Positions 23,818 through 35,108 of a stretch of DNA of 64,000 bases are shown here, piece by piece. Below the pieces are notes generated by a model. It saw only the letters and a program-made list of their open reading frames with translations. It did not search any database and was not told the origin of the DNA. Source of the stretch: Pseudorasbora parva (taxonomy: Eukaryota > Chordata > Actinopteri > Cypriniformes > Gobionidae); assembly GCF_024679245.1 (NCBI RefSeq), contig NC_090178.1:49076925-49140924 (forward strand). The letters run 5' to 3'. Positions within the stretch are counted from its first letter, which is position 1; each line of letters opens with the position of its first letter. Both the position numbers and the translations under genes were made by a program.

Positions 23818-25103
23818 AAAGAGAAATCACGAAATCTTTTTATTAAATGTTTAATGGAAACTGTTCATTTAAAAAATAACAAATCAGTACCAAGAAGGAT
23901 TCATTTACAATGAAAATTATTTGATTAAGTTTGCAGACGCATTTTTTGCATCAACATTTCCACTTCTTAGCCAGCCAGACACAGTTTTTACATTTTATTC
24001 ATTTTATGTATAAAGATTTATAGTGTTTCTCCAAATTTGTAAGCATATTAAAAAAACAATGCAAAATGTTCTATACATCCTAATCATTTGTTAATGACAT
24101 GCATACTTTACTTCAATAAGCGTGTTTTTGCCATAAAAACATTGTTTAAATTACATTGTTAGCTAACTAGATTGTATATTTACATTTCTGAAATACATAA
24201 TATGGGCACTGTCTCCTCTGATAACAGATCCCTCTAAACTGTAATGTAGACGCGGGCATTTTCTGTCAACGACTCTATAGTCTTTGCACGCCTCAAACTT
24301 TAATCTTCAGCCACGAGATTCACGTTTTCCATTCTTCTGCCAACACACCAACTGACTGACCTCTCAAAGACGTCACTCCAGACCCAACAAGACCAGCAGC
24401 GAACCTTTGAAATGAAAGGGAATCCCCAACAAAGACATACAAAAAAACATAATATAAAATGTAATAACCCTGCCTAGGAAACGATAGCAGGGTTAAATGA
24501 ATGATTCATGGTTCATTCAGGACAGGACTTATAAAAAGGGCACATATTGCTAGAAATTTGGGATTTAATCATTTCACTCTCTTAAAACTCATTATTTTCT
24601 ACGATCTGTGTATGTATGATTCTGAAATACATAACTTGGACACCGTCACCTCTGATAACTCAAAAATGTAACATAGAGACATTTTCTGTAAAGATGCTTT
24701 GAAATGTATTGTGAAAAGTGCTTTACAAATAAAAGTGAATTTAAGTGAAAAACAGTTGTCAGCTAAACTGCAGAAATTAAAAGAAATAGTTAGCCTAAAA
24801 CCATGATAATTCTGTCATTATTTACTCACCTGTCATTCCAATAATGTCATTTCTTATTTGAAATCAAAAGGTTTTTTTATGCAATGAAAGTTTTTGAACT
24901 TTTACATCAAAATATCATCTTTTGTGTTCCAGAGAAGAACACACTCATAAACTGTGAAAGAAAAATACATGTTAAAACAATTTTCACTCAGAAATTGCAA
25001 GTGAATTTCACAAATAATTATAGAAAATAAAACATTGAAGTACATATGAAATTTTGAGGACTGAAATAGTATGTAAAATAATTGTAAAATGTACTCCAAT
25101 CAT

Positions 25104-25105
<2 letters not shown>
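23818..25105. other. No gene; decayed repeats
   Basis: Two related segments about 430 bp apart (24190-24270 and 24625-24690) share CTGAAATACATAA, a TCTGATAAC block and ACATTTTCTGT; the second ends AAAAGTGCTTTACAAATAAA, like a LINE/SINE tail. At 24781-24960 a degraded copy of a common cyprinid repeat can be read (AATTCTGTCATTATTTACTC). Confidence 0.5.

Positions 25106-25189
<84 letters not shown>
25106..25189. repeat. (AT)n microsatellite
   Basis: About 42 AT dinucleotides. Confidence 0.98.
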
Positions 25190-25191
<2 letters not shown>

Positions 25192-25559
25192 GTAACATTG
25201 TTTTGTAAGCAGGAGCATGTTTTGGACCCCATGCTCTTCATACCCTTTTTTCTGTTATTAGGCTCACTTAAAGGGGGGGTGAAACACTCAGTTTCAGTCA
25301 GTGTCATGTCAATCTTGAGTACCTATAGAGTAGCATTGCATCCTGCATATCTCCGAAAAGTCTTTATTTTTTTAATAATTATATAAGAAAGATGCGCTGT
25401 TCCGAGTCTTTCCGAAAAAAGCCGAGCGGGTGGGGGCGTGTCGTGTGAGCGGAGCTAAATAATGACGAGTGCGCGCTGCTGCTATTGTGTTGAGTCGAGT
25501 GCGTCGTAAAGCTGTGTCATCCCTAACAGCGGGAAAAAAACTTTATTCAAAATAAAAAT

Positions 25560-25826
25560 ATGGCTTTTAATCAGATACAGCCATACATCTATGATCCGGA
25601 ATCAGACCCAGAGGCTGCAGTTGAACAGGAGCAGCAGCAAAAACGACTAGAGCAGGACGTCTCTATGTGCTACAAGTTATACACTAACTATATAATATGC
25701 TTAGCGGCTTGTGTTATTTACATATTTATACTTGAATTATATCGTCGTATTTTTGTCTTTGAAGGTGTACATGTGAGAAGTGCAGTTGTGCACGTGTGTT
25801 TGTGTGTTTACGCGTGGTTTGTGTAG
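25560..25826 (+). pseudogene. Small frame in TTAA element; possible start exon of a transposon protein
   Basis: An 88-codon frame. The first ~37 residues (MAFNQIQPYIYDPESDP..., then E/Q-rich to RLEQDVS) look like a designed N-terminus: acidic, Gln-rich, and preceded by a GC-rich leader. After DVSMC the sequence turns into hydrophobic and Cys/Val-rich sequence (YIICLAACVIYIFIL) of the kind an intron read-through gives, so I suspect an exon boundary near 25660-25670. From memory, the start resembles N-termini of fish repeat-encoded proteins annotated as P2X7-C-domain-like; that likeness is unverified. No downstream exon is identified. It is unlikely to be a host gene, because it lies wholly inside the element. 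Confidence 0.4.
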
Positions 25827-26496
25827 ACAATTGTAACGTTAGTAAGCGGACTGGTTTTGCACGGCAGGTTAAGTTAGTGTTTACATAGAAAGACACGGAA
25901 TAGTAGCGCATTTGAATGAAGAAGCGTGCTTATTTAGTTCAACATATTTCCCCACTCTTTGTGTATTGTTGTTTGGAGTGCTTTTACAATACACAAACAT
26001 AAAGTTACACATATAGTGGCCAGCTAAACAAATGTACACGCACTACACATCGCATGCTCCATTGATCAATTTCTATATATAGTAACTATACGTGATCATG
26101 TTTGGGCTACTTGATGAGCATAGGCAAAGACACAGACATTTGAAGCAGTCTAACTCACCGCCCGCGGTTCTAACGTTGGGACCTTTATCGTTGGGACTGC
26201 TCCATCCTTCAGCATTAGGCGATCGGAAAATCCGGCGTCGAGCTGGGCCTTGTTTATGAAACAGTCGGCACCAAAATGCAGCGAACAGATATAAACATTC
26301 GCGCAACTCAGTTGCTGATCCGGAAAAGCAAATTACATCCACTGTTGCCTTAACGCGGGGTTTTGGGGAATCTGTGCAGGACTGTCTTGGTCTGGCAACC
26401 AAAAACGCACTTTTTGATGTCATTGTTAATTGTGCACATTACCTGTGCAGCGCAGCCTACAAGCCAGCGCTTTGATGGGCGTAGCCTGTTACTTTC

Positions 26497-26600
<104 letters not shown>

Positions 26601-26854
26601 GCTCTTCCGGTAGAATTGTCCGTAAGGCCCATACAAGGAAATTCCGCCCCCATTAACGTCAAAGGGGACGCATGATCGCAAAAAACTTGCCGAAACTTAT
26701 GACTAACCGGAAGTAGTATTTTTGACAAAGAAATACTCCCATCAAACGTCCACCTTAACTTTTGAAACTTTGTCTATGTTTAGTATGGGATTCCAAGTCT
26801 TTAACAGTGTAAAAAGATCAGTATGCATGAAACAGCATTTCACCCCCCCTTTAA

Positions 26855-27903
26855 TGTGGCAAGACCATGACCAGCAACACGTAAAACCCACAGATCTTCA
26901 AATAACACATGATTTTGTGTAATGTAGCAATTTGCTTCATTTGGAAACATAACCGCAATATTATGAGGCGTTGTGTAAGTGTCAGGATGAATGACTTAAG
27001 TGTACTGAAGTTCTTTTGAAGTTGAGGAAGTTCTTCAACGCTCTGTTGAAGTGGGAGGAAGTTTCATTTAATTGGATTTTGATGCTGCCTGTTGTCATGG
27101 CACCCAGATTCTGTCATTTCATATAAGGTCTGTTTTCACCGGATGGGGGAAGAGATCTCAGGCAGAAGGAAATGAGCTTCCTGGAGGAGCAGTCTGCAAT
27201 TGATTGGGGGAAATGAATGTGTTTGGGCTCTCAACACAATGAGCCCGAGCAGCACAAGCTGAAGTGGACGCGGATACTCACTGCCCAACAGCAAATGAAT
27301 TAAGATGGGAAATACAGCAGACTCATATAATAATAAAAAATAAGGAGTACCTTAACCGCCCAGTGTGCTTCTGTGGCTTTCTTTGAATTCATATAAAAGT
27401 ATCCAGTCGAGAACTTGTCAAAGTGTACTAATACAATGGCAGTGTATTACAGCAAAATATGTTCAAAGTATTTACTGATATGTTAGTATTTTTCATTAGG
27501 ATGCTTTATAAACTGATGGTTTGTGAGACTCAAAACCTTTCCATTAGTACTGAAATTGAACAGTGAGCATTACATTTAAATTAAAGACAAATGAATTACT
27601 CTTTCATTGATGGAACTTTCCATGTTTTCACTATTATATCATAGGGGGCGCTATTGCACATCTCCTGAACGAGTACTCAATCACCGGATCAAAACACATG
27701 TGAAGAAGAAGCAGAAACAAGCACATTCATATGGAATCATTTGTATAAGTAAAATAATTCAAAACTGTTGATCCAAAATAAATTTTTAAGTGACGTCAAA
27801 ATAAAAATGTCCGTATTCTAAATGTTACGTCAGTTGTGATGTTAAAGCGCGCACCATGTCAGTGAGAGATTTAAGGCTAATATTATTCTCTTATGCTGTT
27901 CCA
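26855..27903. other. No feature recognised
   Basis: Non-coding. GAAGTTCTT motifs recur near 27008-27045. Nothing else is supported. Confidence 0.4.
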
Positions 27904-28110
27904 GATGCAGCTTTTTGACTGAACATCTACTATTTCTGCTGCATGAGATGAGATCACAAACACAGACCCCTTTAAGACCCAAAAAATGTAAAAAATGTGT
28001 TCTCACCTCATGCAGCAGCTTTTTGACTGAACATCTATTTCTGCTGCATGAGATGAGAACACTTTTTTTTTAATTTGTTGGTCTTAAAGGAGTCTGCATT
28101 TGTGATATAT
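27904..28110. repeat. Mixed direct and inverted repeat (GCAGCTTTTTGACTGAACAT)
   Basis: GCAGCTTTTTGACTGAACAT followed by a CTGCTGCATGAGATGAGA block occurs at 27906-27955 and again at 28014-28060. Between and after them CCTTTAAGACC...GTTCTCACCTCATGCAGCAG (27970-28018) pairs with CTGCTGCATGAGATGAGAAC...GGTCTTAAAGG (28040-28090). The outer edges ATCACAAA and TTTGTGAT also pair. It looks like a foldback whose one arm was duplicated. Confidence 0.75.
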
Positions 28111-28702
28111 GTCCTTATTTCATGCAAAACACTCACTGAATGCATTTAAATCTACTCTAAGTATGCATTTGTGTCACCTGTCACACATGCGCACTTTAAT
28201 AAGATGACAAAAAGCAGGTTAATGCATTTACATGCCCCAAAATCAGGGTAAGAGGCAAAAAACTCCCTGTGTCGGCCGGTTTATGCTTATGCTGTTTATG
28301 ACCTTACTTGATAAAAGAAAACGGGTTACCGCGGTTACATGACCATGTTCGTTGTCGGCTTATTAGGCATAATCGGCTTAAGAATGTGCATGTAAACGCA
28401 CCCAATGTGTTATAATTTGAGTGGTACTGGTGGGTTTCCGTGGGAACAATTATGCCGTCGTTCATCTTTGCATCATTACGTCACGTCTGTACATAAAGAA
28501 GGAGTCCAGCTAGAAGTATCACATGTGCGGATGCTGCAGGTGGAGGATCATTTATAGCCTTTTCTCACAGCAACTGGAATAATTAAACATCATTGTGATG
28601 GCGGATTGTAATCCAAAAAGGACCAAACAACAATCATCAGTGACAACTGGAGATTCACCCGGAGTCAAAAGCAGAAGATTCTCAGAAAAAAAAGTGCAAT
28701 GC
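28111..28702. other. No gene recognised
   Basis: Non-coding. TGCATTTACATGCCCC (28224) and GCATGTAAACGC (28390) face each other and could be ends of an old element, but no target duplication is visible. Confidence 0.4.
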
Positions 28703-28785
28703 TGTCATGGGGCGGTACCCTAAGGTACAAAAGTGAAAAACCCCTAATGGTACATATTAGTACCTTAAATGTAAGTATTAGTATG
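28703..28785 (+). mobile_element. Truncated MITE, left end (TGTCATGGGGCGGTACCC)
   Basis: Starts TGTCATGGGGCGGTACCCTA and continues with ATGGTACATATTAGTACCTT, the repeated GGTACATATTAGTACC motif of a common cyprinid MITE. The right end is missing; an LTR-like sequence begins immediately after. Confidence 0.6.
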
Positions 28786-28789
28786 TAAT

Positions 28790-29560
28790 AAAGTTCATAG
28801 ATGGGAAGGAAGGAGGCGGGAACCGGCGAACATTCAACAACTTTTATGAAATAAACAAAACGAAAGTAAACCGCGGGCAGCCCCTCACAGACGACTGCCC
28901 ACACACACATAACAAACCATAAACAAAACTCAACGTAAAGTCCAGGCCTGGTCCTCTCTCGTCCTTGACTGGTGTCGCTCGTCCTTAAATGCCTCCGAGC
29001 TCCCTAATGAGAGGACTCGAGACCGGTGTGACTTGCTCCTCCCATGTCTCTCACGTTTACCTTGCCACATACCCCCATCGTCCGTCGCAGGCCGGGGGGT
29101 ACACCCGAGACGGCGCCTACTTTCCCCCCGGGGGGGCCCAATCTCCGCGTCTCATGCGTCTGGTTTATGGGCAGACGAGATGAGAGAAGCGGGAGACCGA
29201 GACAGAGTGACAGGACGAGAGAGTGGAGAAAGGGAAAACAAATTAAAATTCTGTTCCGGTTTTTCGGACACACTGCCGCTCGGGCCTCACCAGCCGAGAG
29301 GCTTCTTTGCAGTGCTATGCGATGGTGTTGGACGCCTGGTGGACGGCCCAATCCTCCTCCGACCCCTGGCTTTCGGCGGTGGCTCCTCTGCCTGAGGGAG
29401 CCGGCAGCGAGCTCCGCTTTCCCTGCTCCTCCCCATTACGGCAGACGGCAGCAGGCTCCCGGCCCATGGCGAACGCTGGCAACTCCTCCTGATTCTGAGG
29501 TATAGTATCCACACAAGTCCACAACGGTGCGGTGAATGAATAAGACACACACTACTCAAA
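28790..29560 (-). mobile_element. 3' part of an LTR retroelement (LTR plus polypurine tract)
   Basis: In minus orientation an LTR-like segment begins TGTGGCAAGGTAAACGTGAG at about 29069, carries a TATA-like CATTTAAGGACG (about 28990) and an AT-rich polyadenylation-like zone near 28850, and fades near 28790. Just upstream on the same strand sits GATGGGGGTA, a plausible polypurine tract. The GC-rich sequence 29075-29560 would then be the 3' internal region. No protein domain is recognisable there, and the other LTR is not in view. Moderate confidence only. Confidence 0.45.
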
Positions 29561-30208
29561 ACATGAGATTCATCCGCGCTGAGGAGCTGCCGCATAACTC
29601 GCATAAAGATAATAAATCAACAAATAACTGCAATTTCAGGTTTTTAACAGAGATGGCAGCAAAGAGGCAAAGCTTGCATACTACAGCTTTAAACAGAATA
29701 TATATCAAAACTGCCTATCTAACTGTAGCTAATACAAATAAATAATGTTAAACTGAGACATTCACATTGTTGAAGATAAATAAGCTACTGTATCGACCCT
29801 GTAAAATCGCTCATTCTCCTCATCATCTCACTAACACTCCAGTGTGTTTGTAGAGGGGCAAAGTTGCACTGATGAAGTAGGCATTGATCTTCTTCTGCAG
29901 AGGCAGTTTTTCACCATCTATTACAGGCTCATTCAAAACGAGTCGTTCTCTGGAGTTGGTTTCAATAAAAACTGTTTTTGAAATAACACAGAAGTTTTCA
30001 GTTCTGAAATGTATGGGATATTCTTATGACCTTTTATGTCAGAAGCTCAAGGAAAATTTTATTTCTCAGTTCATGAACTCTTTAATGCTAGTAAATAACG
30101 TTATAGAACAAATCAGATACACCTTTACTCAACATTCACCCAAAAAAAACCAACACCATCACAATTCAAATCACAACTGTAGTTGCATCTTATTAAATTC
30201 TTGTGTAT
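29561..30208. other. No feature recognised
   Basis: Non-coding AT-rich DNA up to the hAT target site. Confidence 0.45.
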
Positions 30209-31194
30209 ATTGACTTTAGGGATGGGACGAAATATCGTTTGACAAAATATCGCGATACAAAACGTGACGAAACGCATCGAGGTCGAAAAAAATGTATCGC
30301 GAAATAAAGATAGATGGCACTGCTGCATGATTTGCGTAGAATGAGGGTGGGGTGCAGCAGCAAACATTAATAGGGAAAGAAAAGGGTTGACATTAGCATT
30401 AATATTCTAAACCAAAAATGCAGTTATTGCCTACATAAACTACCATATTTTCTGTTTAACTTTTATTAGACTCCAGAAAGAAAAGGGTGTTTTTTCACTG
30501 AGCACATTCTCTGCAGTCTGAGCGCGATGCACTGCAGCTCACTCTCGCTCATGTCTGAGGTAAATCATTAACACCATCACCGCCTACAGTACACGTGTTT
30601 TATTGAACTAAATACATTACAATCGGCTAAAATGAATGCACAGGTTACTTTCCTGAACAAGCGCGCTCCCGAGTCCGTGTTCTTCACACTGTCCACGTGA
30701 ATCGCGGCCCAGTTCGGCGCGCACGCGCAAAATACCGGCAGTTCAACAGGAAATGCGGATCTCTTAAAGGGGCCGCACTATATTCCTACTCGTGTAATAT
30801 GGACTTCCTCCAGGTATGGTGTGGTTCTGGTTCGTTCACTGGTACACATTAACAATTTTTCATACGAACTTTGCCCTGTTCTGAATTAAACTGCCAGTGT
30901 AAAAACTCCCTTTATATTCTTAAAATGAGAGAAATCACTAATAGTTACTCATTATTTTTAAGTTTAGGCTTAAGAGACATGAACAATTTCTTAGATAAAC
31001 ATAACTATGACCTTTGATATGTCTAGTCTTCATACTGTATTGATTATTATTGAATAAGTATGGTTTCACTAATAATAAATGTACATTTACATAAAGCATG
31101 CATATTTGTCCATACCTATGTTGATAAGAGTATTAAAAACTTAATTTAAACTTAATTTAAGATACATTTACAATTGCTAAAAAGGTGCGATTTA

Positions 31195-31263
31195 AAATCG
31201 AGTTAACTCATGACAATCATGCAGTTAATCGCGATTCAATATTTTAATCGATTGACATCCCTA
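31195..31263 (-). mobile_element. Nested hAT-like terminus
   Basis: Ends ATCGATTGACATCCCTA at 31263 and carries AATCGCGATT/AATCGAG subterminal motifs. Read on the minus strand it is a TAGGGATGTCAATCGAT start. The far end was not located, so it is a fragment inside the larger hAT. Confidence 0.55.
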
Positions 31264-31440
31264 CAGTACCCTCCACAATTATTGGCACCCCTGTTTAAGA
31301 TGTGGTCGCGGACTTCTAAAAATTCTTCTTTTTTTTAAACAACATAGAACCAAAATGCAAAAAAAGAGAAAAATCCTACCTTTCGTTTAAGTACATTACT
31401 TTGGTGGTAAAAAAATCACAGATTTGAAAAAAATAAAAAT
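31264..31440 (+). mobile_element. Tc1-like terminal repeat fragment
   Basis: After TA (31262-31263): CAGTACCCTCCACAATTATT then GGCACCCCTGTTTAAGATG, a terminal repeat of fish Tc1-like elements. It is truncated near 31440, where the host hAT resumes with GATATCGTATCGTGACG. Confidence 0.7.
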
Positions 31441-31541
31441 AAAATTTGATATCGTATCGTGACGTATCGTATCGTAACCCTGGCATATCGAGGTGCATCG
31501 TATCGTGAGTTTAAGTGTATCGTCCCATCCCTAATTGACTT

Positions 31542-32555
31542 GCTAACGCGACAGTATGGACACACCAGCTAATGCTGCCATTTTAATCCTCCTTAACCCT
31601 TCGAGCAAAACCAGGTAACAGGACGCAAGCCTGCTTCCATGTTAATTCAAGCTCACAACAATTTAATCCCAAATCATCTTTGCTTTATCAGCATGGCAAC
31701 TTCTAATAGCTAATCATTTCCACTATGTTTGGCTAATTACAACTCATACAAGGCCATCTAGCATAGCAGTTTGTTAATTAGGCGGGTGATATTCCAGGAA
31801 TATTAACAGGGACACACATGGAGAGATTACCTGTCAGTCATTTCTGAATTAAACAGATGTCATTGGCTGCAGATGAATGTAAACACTGCTATCGACACTG
31901 GCAGGACAGTGTGTGTTTCTATCCCCTCACCTCGGCTAAGCTCTCTACTTATGAGGAGTTATGAGGCTGACTGCTCTGGCAGAGAGGCAATAAAACACCA
32001 CCGCCCTCTCTCATGTAGCGCCACTGCCCTTACTAATGTACGCTGGTGTGTGTGTGTGTGTCTAAGTGTGTGTGTGTGTGTGTCAGAGACAGCTGAATAT
32101 CAAGCCTCAAGGAAAACAAACAGACACTTCCAGGGAATAAGTCTTTGAAATCTAAAGTGTAGCGTGGTCATGGGCTGGTAGAAGCTGTCACTGAACATCA
32201 TTGTGCTTTGTCCTTGATGTTATTTCTGTGAGAACAGAACACTTAGCTGTTAAAAACTAAAAAAACTGGAGCATCTAAATTTAGACTCAAGACATTGGGG
32301 TTAATCACCCACCACCAAACGCAGACAGAGCATTGCATTTAGGAGAAGAGATAGCAGTGTGCCAGGGAAAAATTGATTTGCTCTGTTTCTGGTGACAAAA
32401 TCACTTTAATATCTGGAATGGATACAAATTTGGGGCTTTTTTTCAGGTTTGGAGGCTAAAATGAAGATTTATTTGCAATAAGTAAGAAAACATTCATAAG
32501 CCATTATATTTCAGCAAAATAATGACACTAAATAATGCTTTCTTCATTCTGTTTA
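31542..32555. other. No gene; two short GT runs
   Basis: (GT)n runs at about 32046-32060 and 32066-32083. The remainder is unrecognised non-coding DNA. Confidence 0.5.
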
Positions 32556-32754
32556 TGTCACATCTGAACAAAGGAAAACTGGTGCGAGGACTCAAGTGCA
32601 GGTAAAGGAAGGTTTTATTATAAAATAAACATTCTTCTGCCTTCACTAGTGTTTGTGAACTAGCTTTACAGATAGCTAACAGTCTCCAATGAAGAACCAG
32701 GAAGCATCTTGCTGTGTTAGTGTGTTTTACTGGAAGGACTGTACAACTGTGACA
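32556..32754 (-). repeat. LTR remnant (LTR family 1, copy 2)
   Basis: Bounded by TGTCACA and TGTGACA. In plus orientation it reads GGTGCGAGGACTCAAGTGCA, the exact complement of the LTR end block at 60955-60973. At 199 bp it is much shorter than the 337-bp copy, so its middle is deleted. No target duplication is found (gttta against tacag). Confidence 0.6.
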
Positions 32755-33055
32755 TACAGAAACAAAGAGAAAGCATATTACAATCTCAATAAGTAGAATA
32801 TACAATGCAAATATAAAATAAGTAGCCTCAAAAACTGATTGCATTAGCGTGAGAATAGCACGATCGCTAATATACATGAAAGAAGCTAACAGTACTAGCG
32901 CTACATATTTCCTTACAAATTACGAATAGAAAACATGCTAAAATTAATAAATTAATAAATATAAAGGAAGCTAAGATCACTGTCAAACAAATACTAGGGA
33001 TGGCTGACGCAAACCTGACGTTTCGACGCTGTGTCGAGATCCCGAAGCGCAGATG

Positions 33056-33293
33056 CCCTTACGAAACAAAAATATATTGCAATATATTTGAAAATATCAT
33101 GCAATATATTTGGGATTTAATATTTATATTTTCCAATATATGGCAATATATTGAAGGCGGCAATCATTTGTATATTTTGCAATATATTGCATGAATATAT
33201 AATATATTTTATAATACCATCAATATATTTTTCCATAAATTAAAATATATTTCAAGAAAATATATTGGTAAATATATTTTCCTTTCGTAAGGG
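33056..33293. mobile_element. AT-rich palindromic MITE nested in hAT
   Basis: 238 bp with ends CCCTTACGAAA and TTTCGTAAGGG (11-bp perfect inverted repeat). The interior is built of TTGCAATATATT / AATATATTGC palindromic motifs. It is flanked by TG on both sides; a longer target duplication is not evident. It interrupts the hAT terminus region, so it inserted later. Confidence 0.85.
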
Positions 33294-33653
33294 TGTGTCG
33301 AAACACTGCTCCGAGCTGTGATTCGACACACCCATGTCACGTGACTACAGCTAAACGAAGAAGTGTTTCATCAGGTGCTGAAACTGCTTTGATTAAAAGG
33401 GGCGGGAACAAACCACACAGTCACACATCTGAATGAACCTCATTCCCCACAGTTTAAAAGTGAAGTTAATCCATCTTCACCTCATGGGTTTTGTGAGAGA
33501 AGATACATTTTGTGATATAAGTGAGATTTATAGTGCACTTTGGTTAGTTATATTCAGGCTAGTCTCCATTTGGAAACACCACATAAAATGAGATGAGACT
33601 TAATGTTCAGTAATTTCCCTCATTTGTATGTACTTGCTAAAAAATATTTGTGC

Positions 33654-33779
33654 ATGGCAGCAACAAGTGCCCCACCTTGTGAGAGATTTTTTTCAATGGC
33701 TGGAGAAATTATATATATAAGTTGACTAAGTCCTTCACCAGTAGAGCAATTCATATTTTTGAATAAAAATGTTATGTAA
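33654..33779 (+). pseudogene. hAT transposase C-terminal (dimerisation domain) fossil
   Basis: A short reading frame, MAATSAPPCERFFSMAGEI, then one stop, then LSPSPVEQFIFLNKNVM and a terminal stop. The AATSAPCERxFSxAG and VExxxFLNKN blocks are signatures of the hATC dimerisation domain at the end of hAT transposases. The rest of the transposase (zinc-finger BED, catalytic RNase H-like domain) is absent. It marks the coding strand of the element as plus. Only about 40 codons survive, with one in-frame stop. Confidence 0.82.
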
Positions 33780-33970
33780 CAAATGACACATTGTGTCTTT
33801 ATTTCTTTTAATAATCTTAATTTTTCATGACAAATAAACAAATACAAAAGACTAAAGTTATTTACAATGATGAGGCTACAGGTTACAAAACCAAGTAGTT
33901 GTCAGACAGATGTTAAAAACGTGTTTTTTTTGGTTTGTTTTTTACATACAGTAGTAGATCACTGTCAAGT

Positions 33971-34140
33971 AGGGGTGTAACGATTCGTTTTAACAACGAT
34001 TCGATTCGTATCACGATTTGAGGTTGTCGATACGATTTAAGGACGATATTGGTTCATTTAGAACGATATGGTCCGAAGCGAGTGACTTGAAATCGATTCA
34101 GTAACTTTTTAGCCAAAAATTTAAATCAGATAAATACACG
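33971..34140 (+). mobile_element. Nested hAT-like left terminus
   Basis: AGGGGTGTAACGATTCG followed by repeated CGATTCGATTCG and CGATACGATTT motifs, a typical left end of another fish hAT family. No right end is found before the outer element's right terminus. Confidence 0.5.
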
Positions 34141-34262
34141 CAAGTGTCCACTAGATGGCGTCATGGAGACGGGTGTCGGGTGTTGTTTCGAAGCTTCGGC
34201 ACATTTGCTCCAACTGTTTCAGTGCTTCACGAAGCCTCGGTCTGCCCATCACTAACAAATAC

Positions 34263-35092
34263 TTACAGACAGATTATTCCCAGGGACCAAAATAATGATT
34301 TACAGACTTTAACACTCTGGAGATCGACATGCTGTAGGATTGTGAGTAGAATAACTGAGCTACGGAAGCTCTGAGCGGACAAAACACAAGAAAGTCTGGG
34401 GGGAAATGTGTGGATAATCTCCTAACTGCCTTTCATTTAATGTGCATTCAAGTTCATCGTAATGTACAGTAGGGTTGTGCCCACCTGACCAACATTACGC
34501 AACCATCCTGATGCCATGTGCCCGTTCTTGCGAGTGCGACACACATTAATCCTATAGCCTAGTAGTCTGTTCTATAGTTAACCTAAAAACTTTGCAGGGA
34601 TTGATCTGTAAATTAAATTGAGAATATAACTGATGCATTTATGCCATTTTAAATAGGCTACTGTAGTCTATGAGAGACTCGATGTCTGCAGGCTACACAA
34701 ATATTGATCTTCCCCTCTCGTCAACTTAAAATATTTTATTTTGTACAAGAAAACAGAAAAGGCTTCTAAATAAACAATGTTGATGAAATATTGTAAAGTG
34801 GTCATATGAACTAGGCTACACATGCAAAATCAAAAGGTGCGTGCAACCTATTGGAAGCGCAGATGAGTAATTAGTAAGGTCAGAAAAATAATGAAATTAT
34901 AGTTTTTAAGTATAAAAAATTATGCGACGTAGGCTATTAAAAATAAACTCTTCTTAAATGGAAGGAAGCTTTTTTCCCCTCGTGCAACAATATATAGCCT
35001 AGAAAGCACAGAGTCATTAATTGGGTTGAAAAATAACGAAATTATATTAGATTATTTTAATATTACATTTATATTAAATTATATTTATATTA
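34263..35092. other. No feature recognised
   Basis: AT-rich non-coding DNA between the hAT target duplication and the DIRS fragment. Confidence 0.45.
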
Positions 35093-35108
35093 TAAGAAAG
35101 GGGGTGGG

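Larger units (their letters stand above)
30217..31533. mobile_element. hAT element, non-autonomous, perfect 8-bp TSD
   Basis: 1,317 bp with ends TAGGGATGGGACGA and TCGTCCCATCCCTA (14-bp inverted repeat), flanked on both sides by ATTGACTT (30209-30216 and 31534-31541). The 8-bp duplication is diagnostic of hAT. Subterminal ATCG motifs (GATACAAAACGTGACG; CGTATCGTGACGTATCG) mirror each other. There is no transposase frame. Near the right end it contains the terminus of another hAT-like repeat (to 31263) and a Tc1 terminal fragment (31264-31440). Confidence 0.95.
32995..34254 (+). mobile_element. hAT element, perfect 8-bp TSD, transposase C-terminal relic
   Basis: 1,260 bp flanked by ACAAATAC on both sides (32987-32994 and 34255-34262). 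Ends: TAGGGATGGCTGAC and CTGCCCATCACTA. It contains a MITE (33056-33293), a hAT C-terminal dimerisation-domain fossil (33654-33779), and a second hAT-like terminus (33971). It is a deletion derivative of a once autonomous element. Confidence 0.93.

Noticed and set aside
25008..25386. Tyr-Ile repeat frames on both strands
   Set aside because: They are translations of the AT microsatellite at 25106-25189.
28989..29604. Overlapping GC-rich frames on both strands (up to 153 codons)
   Set aside because: High GC removes stops on both strands. No domain was recognised, and the region reads better as the non-coding 3' part of an LTR element.
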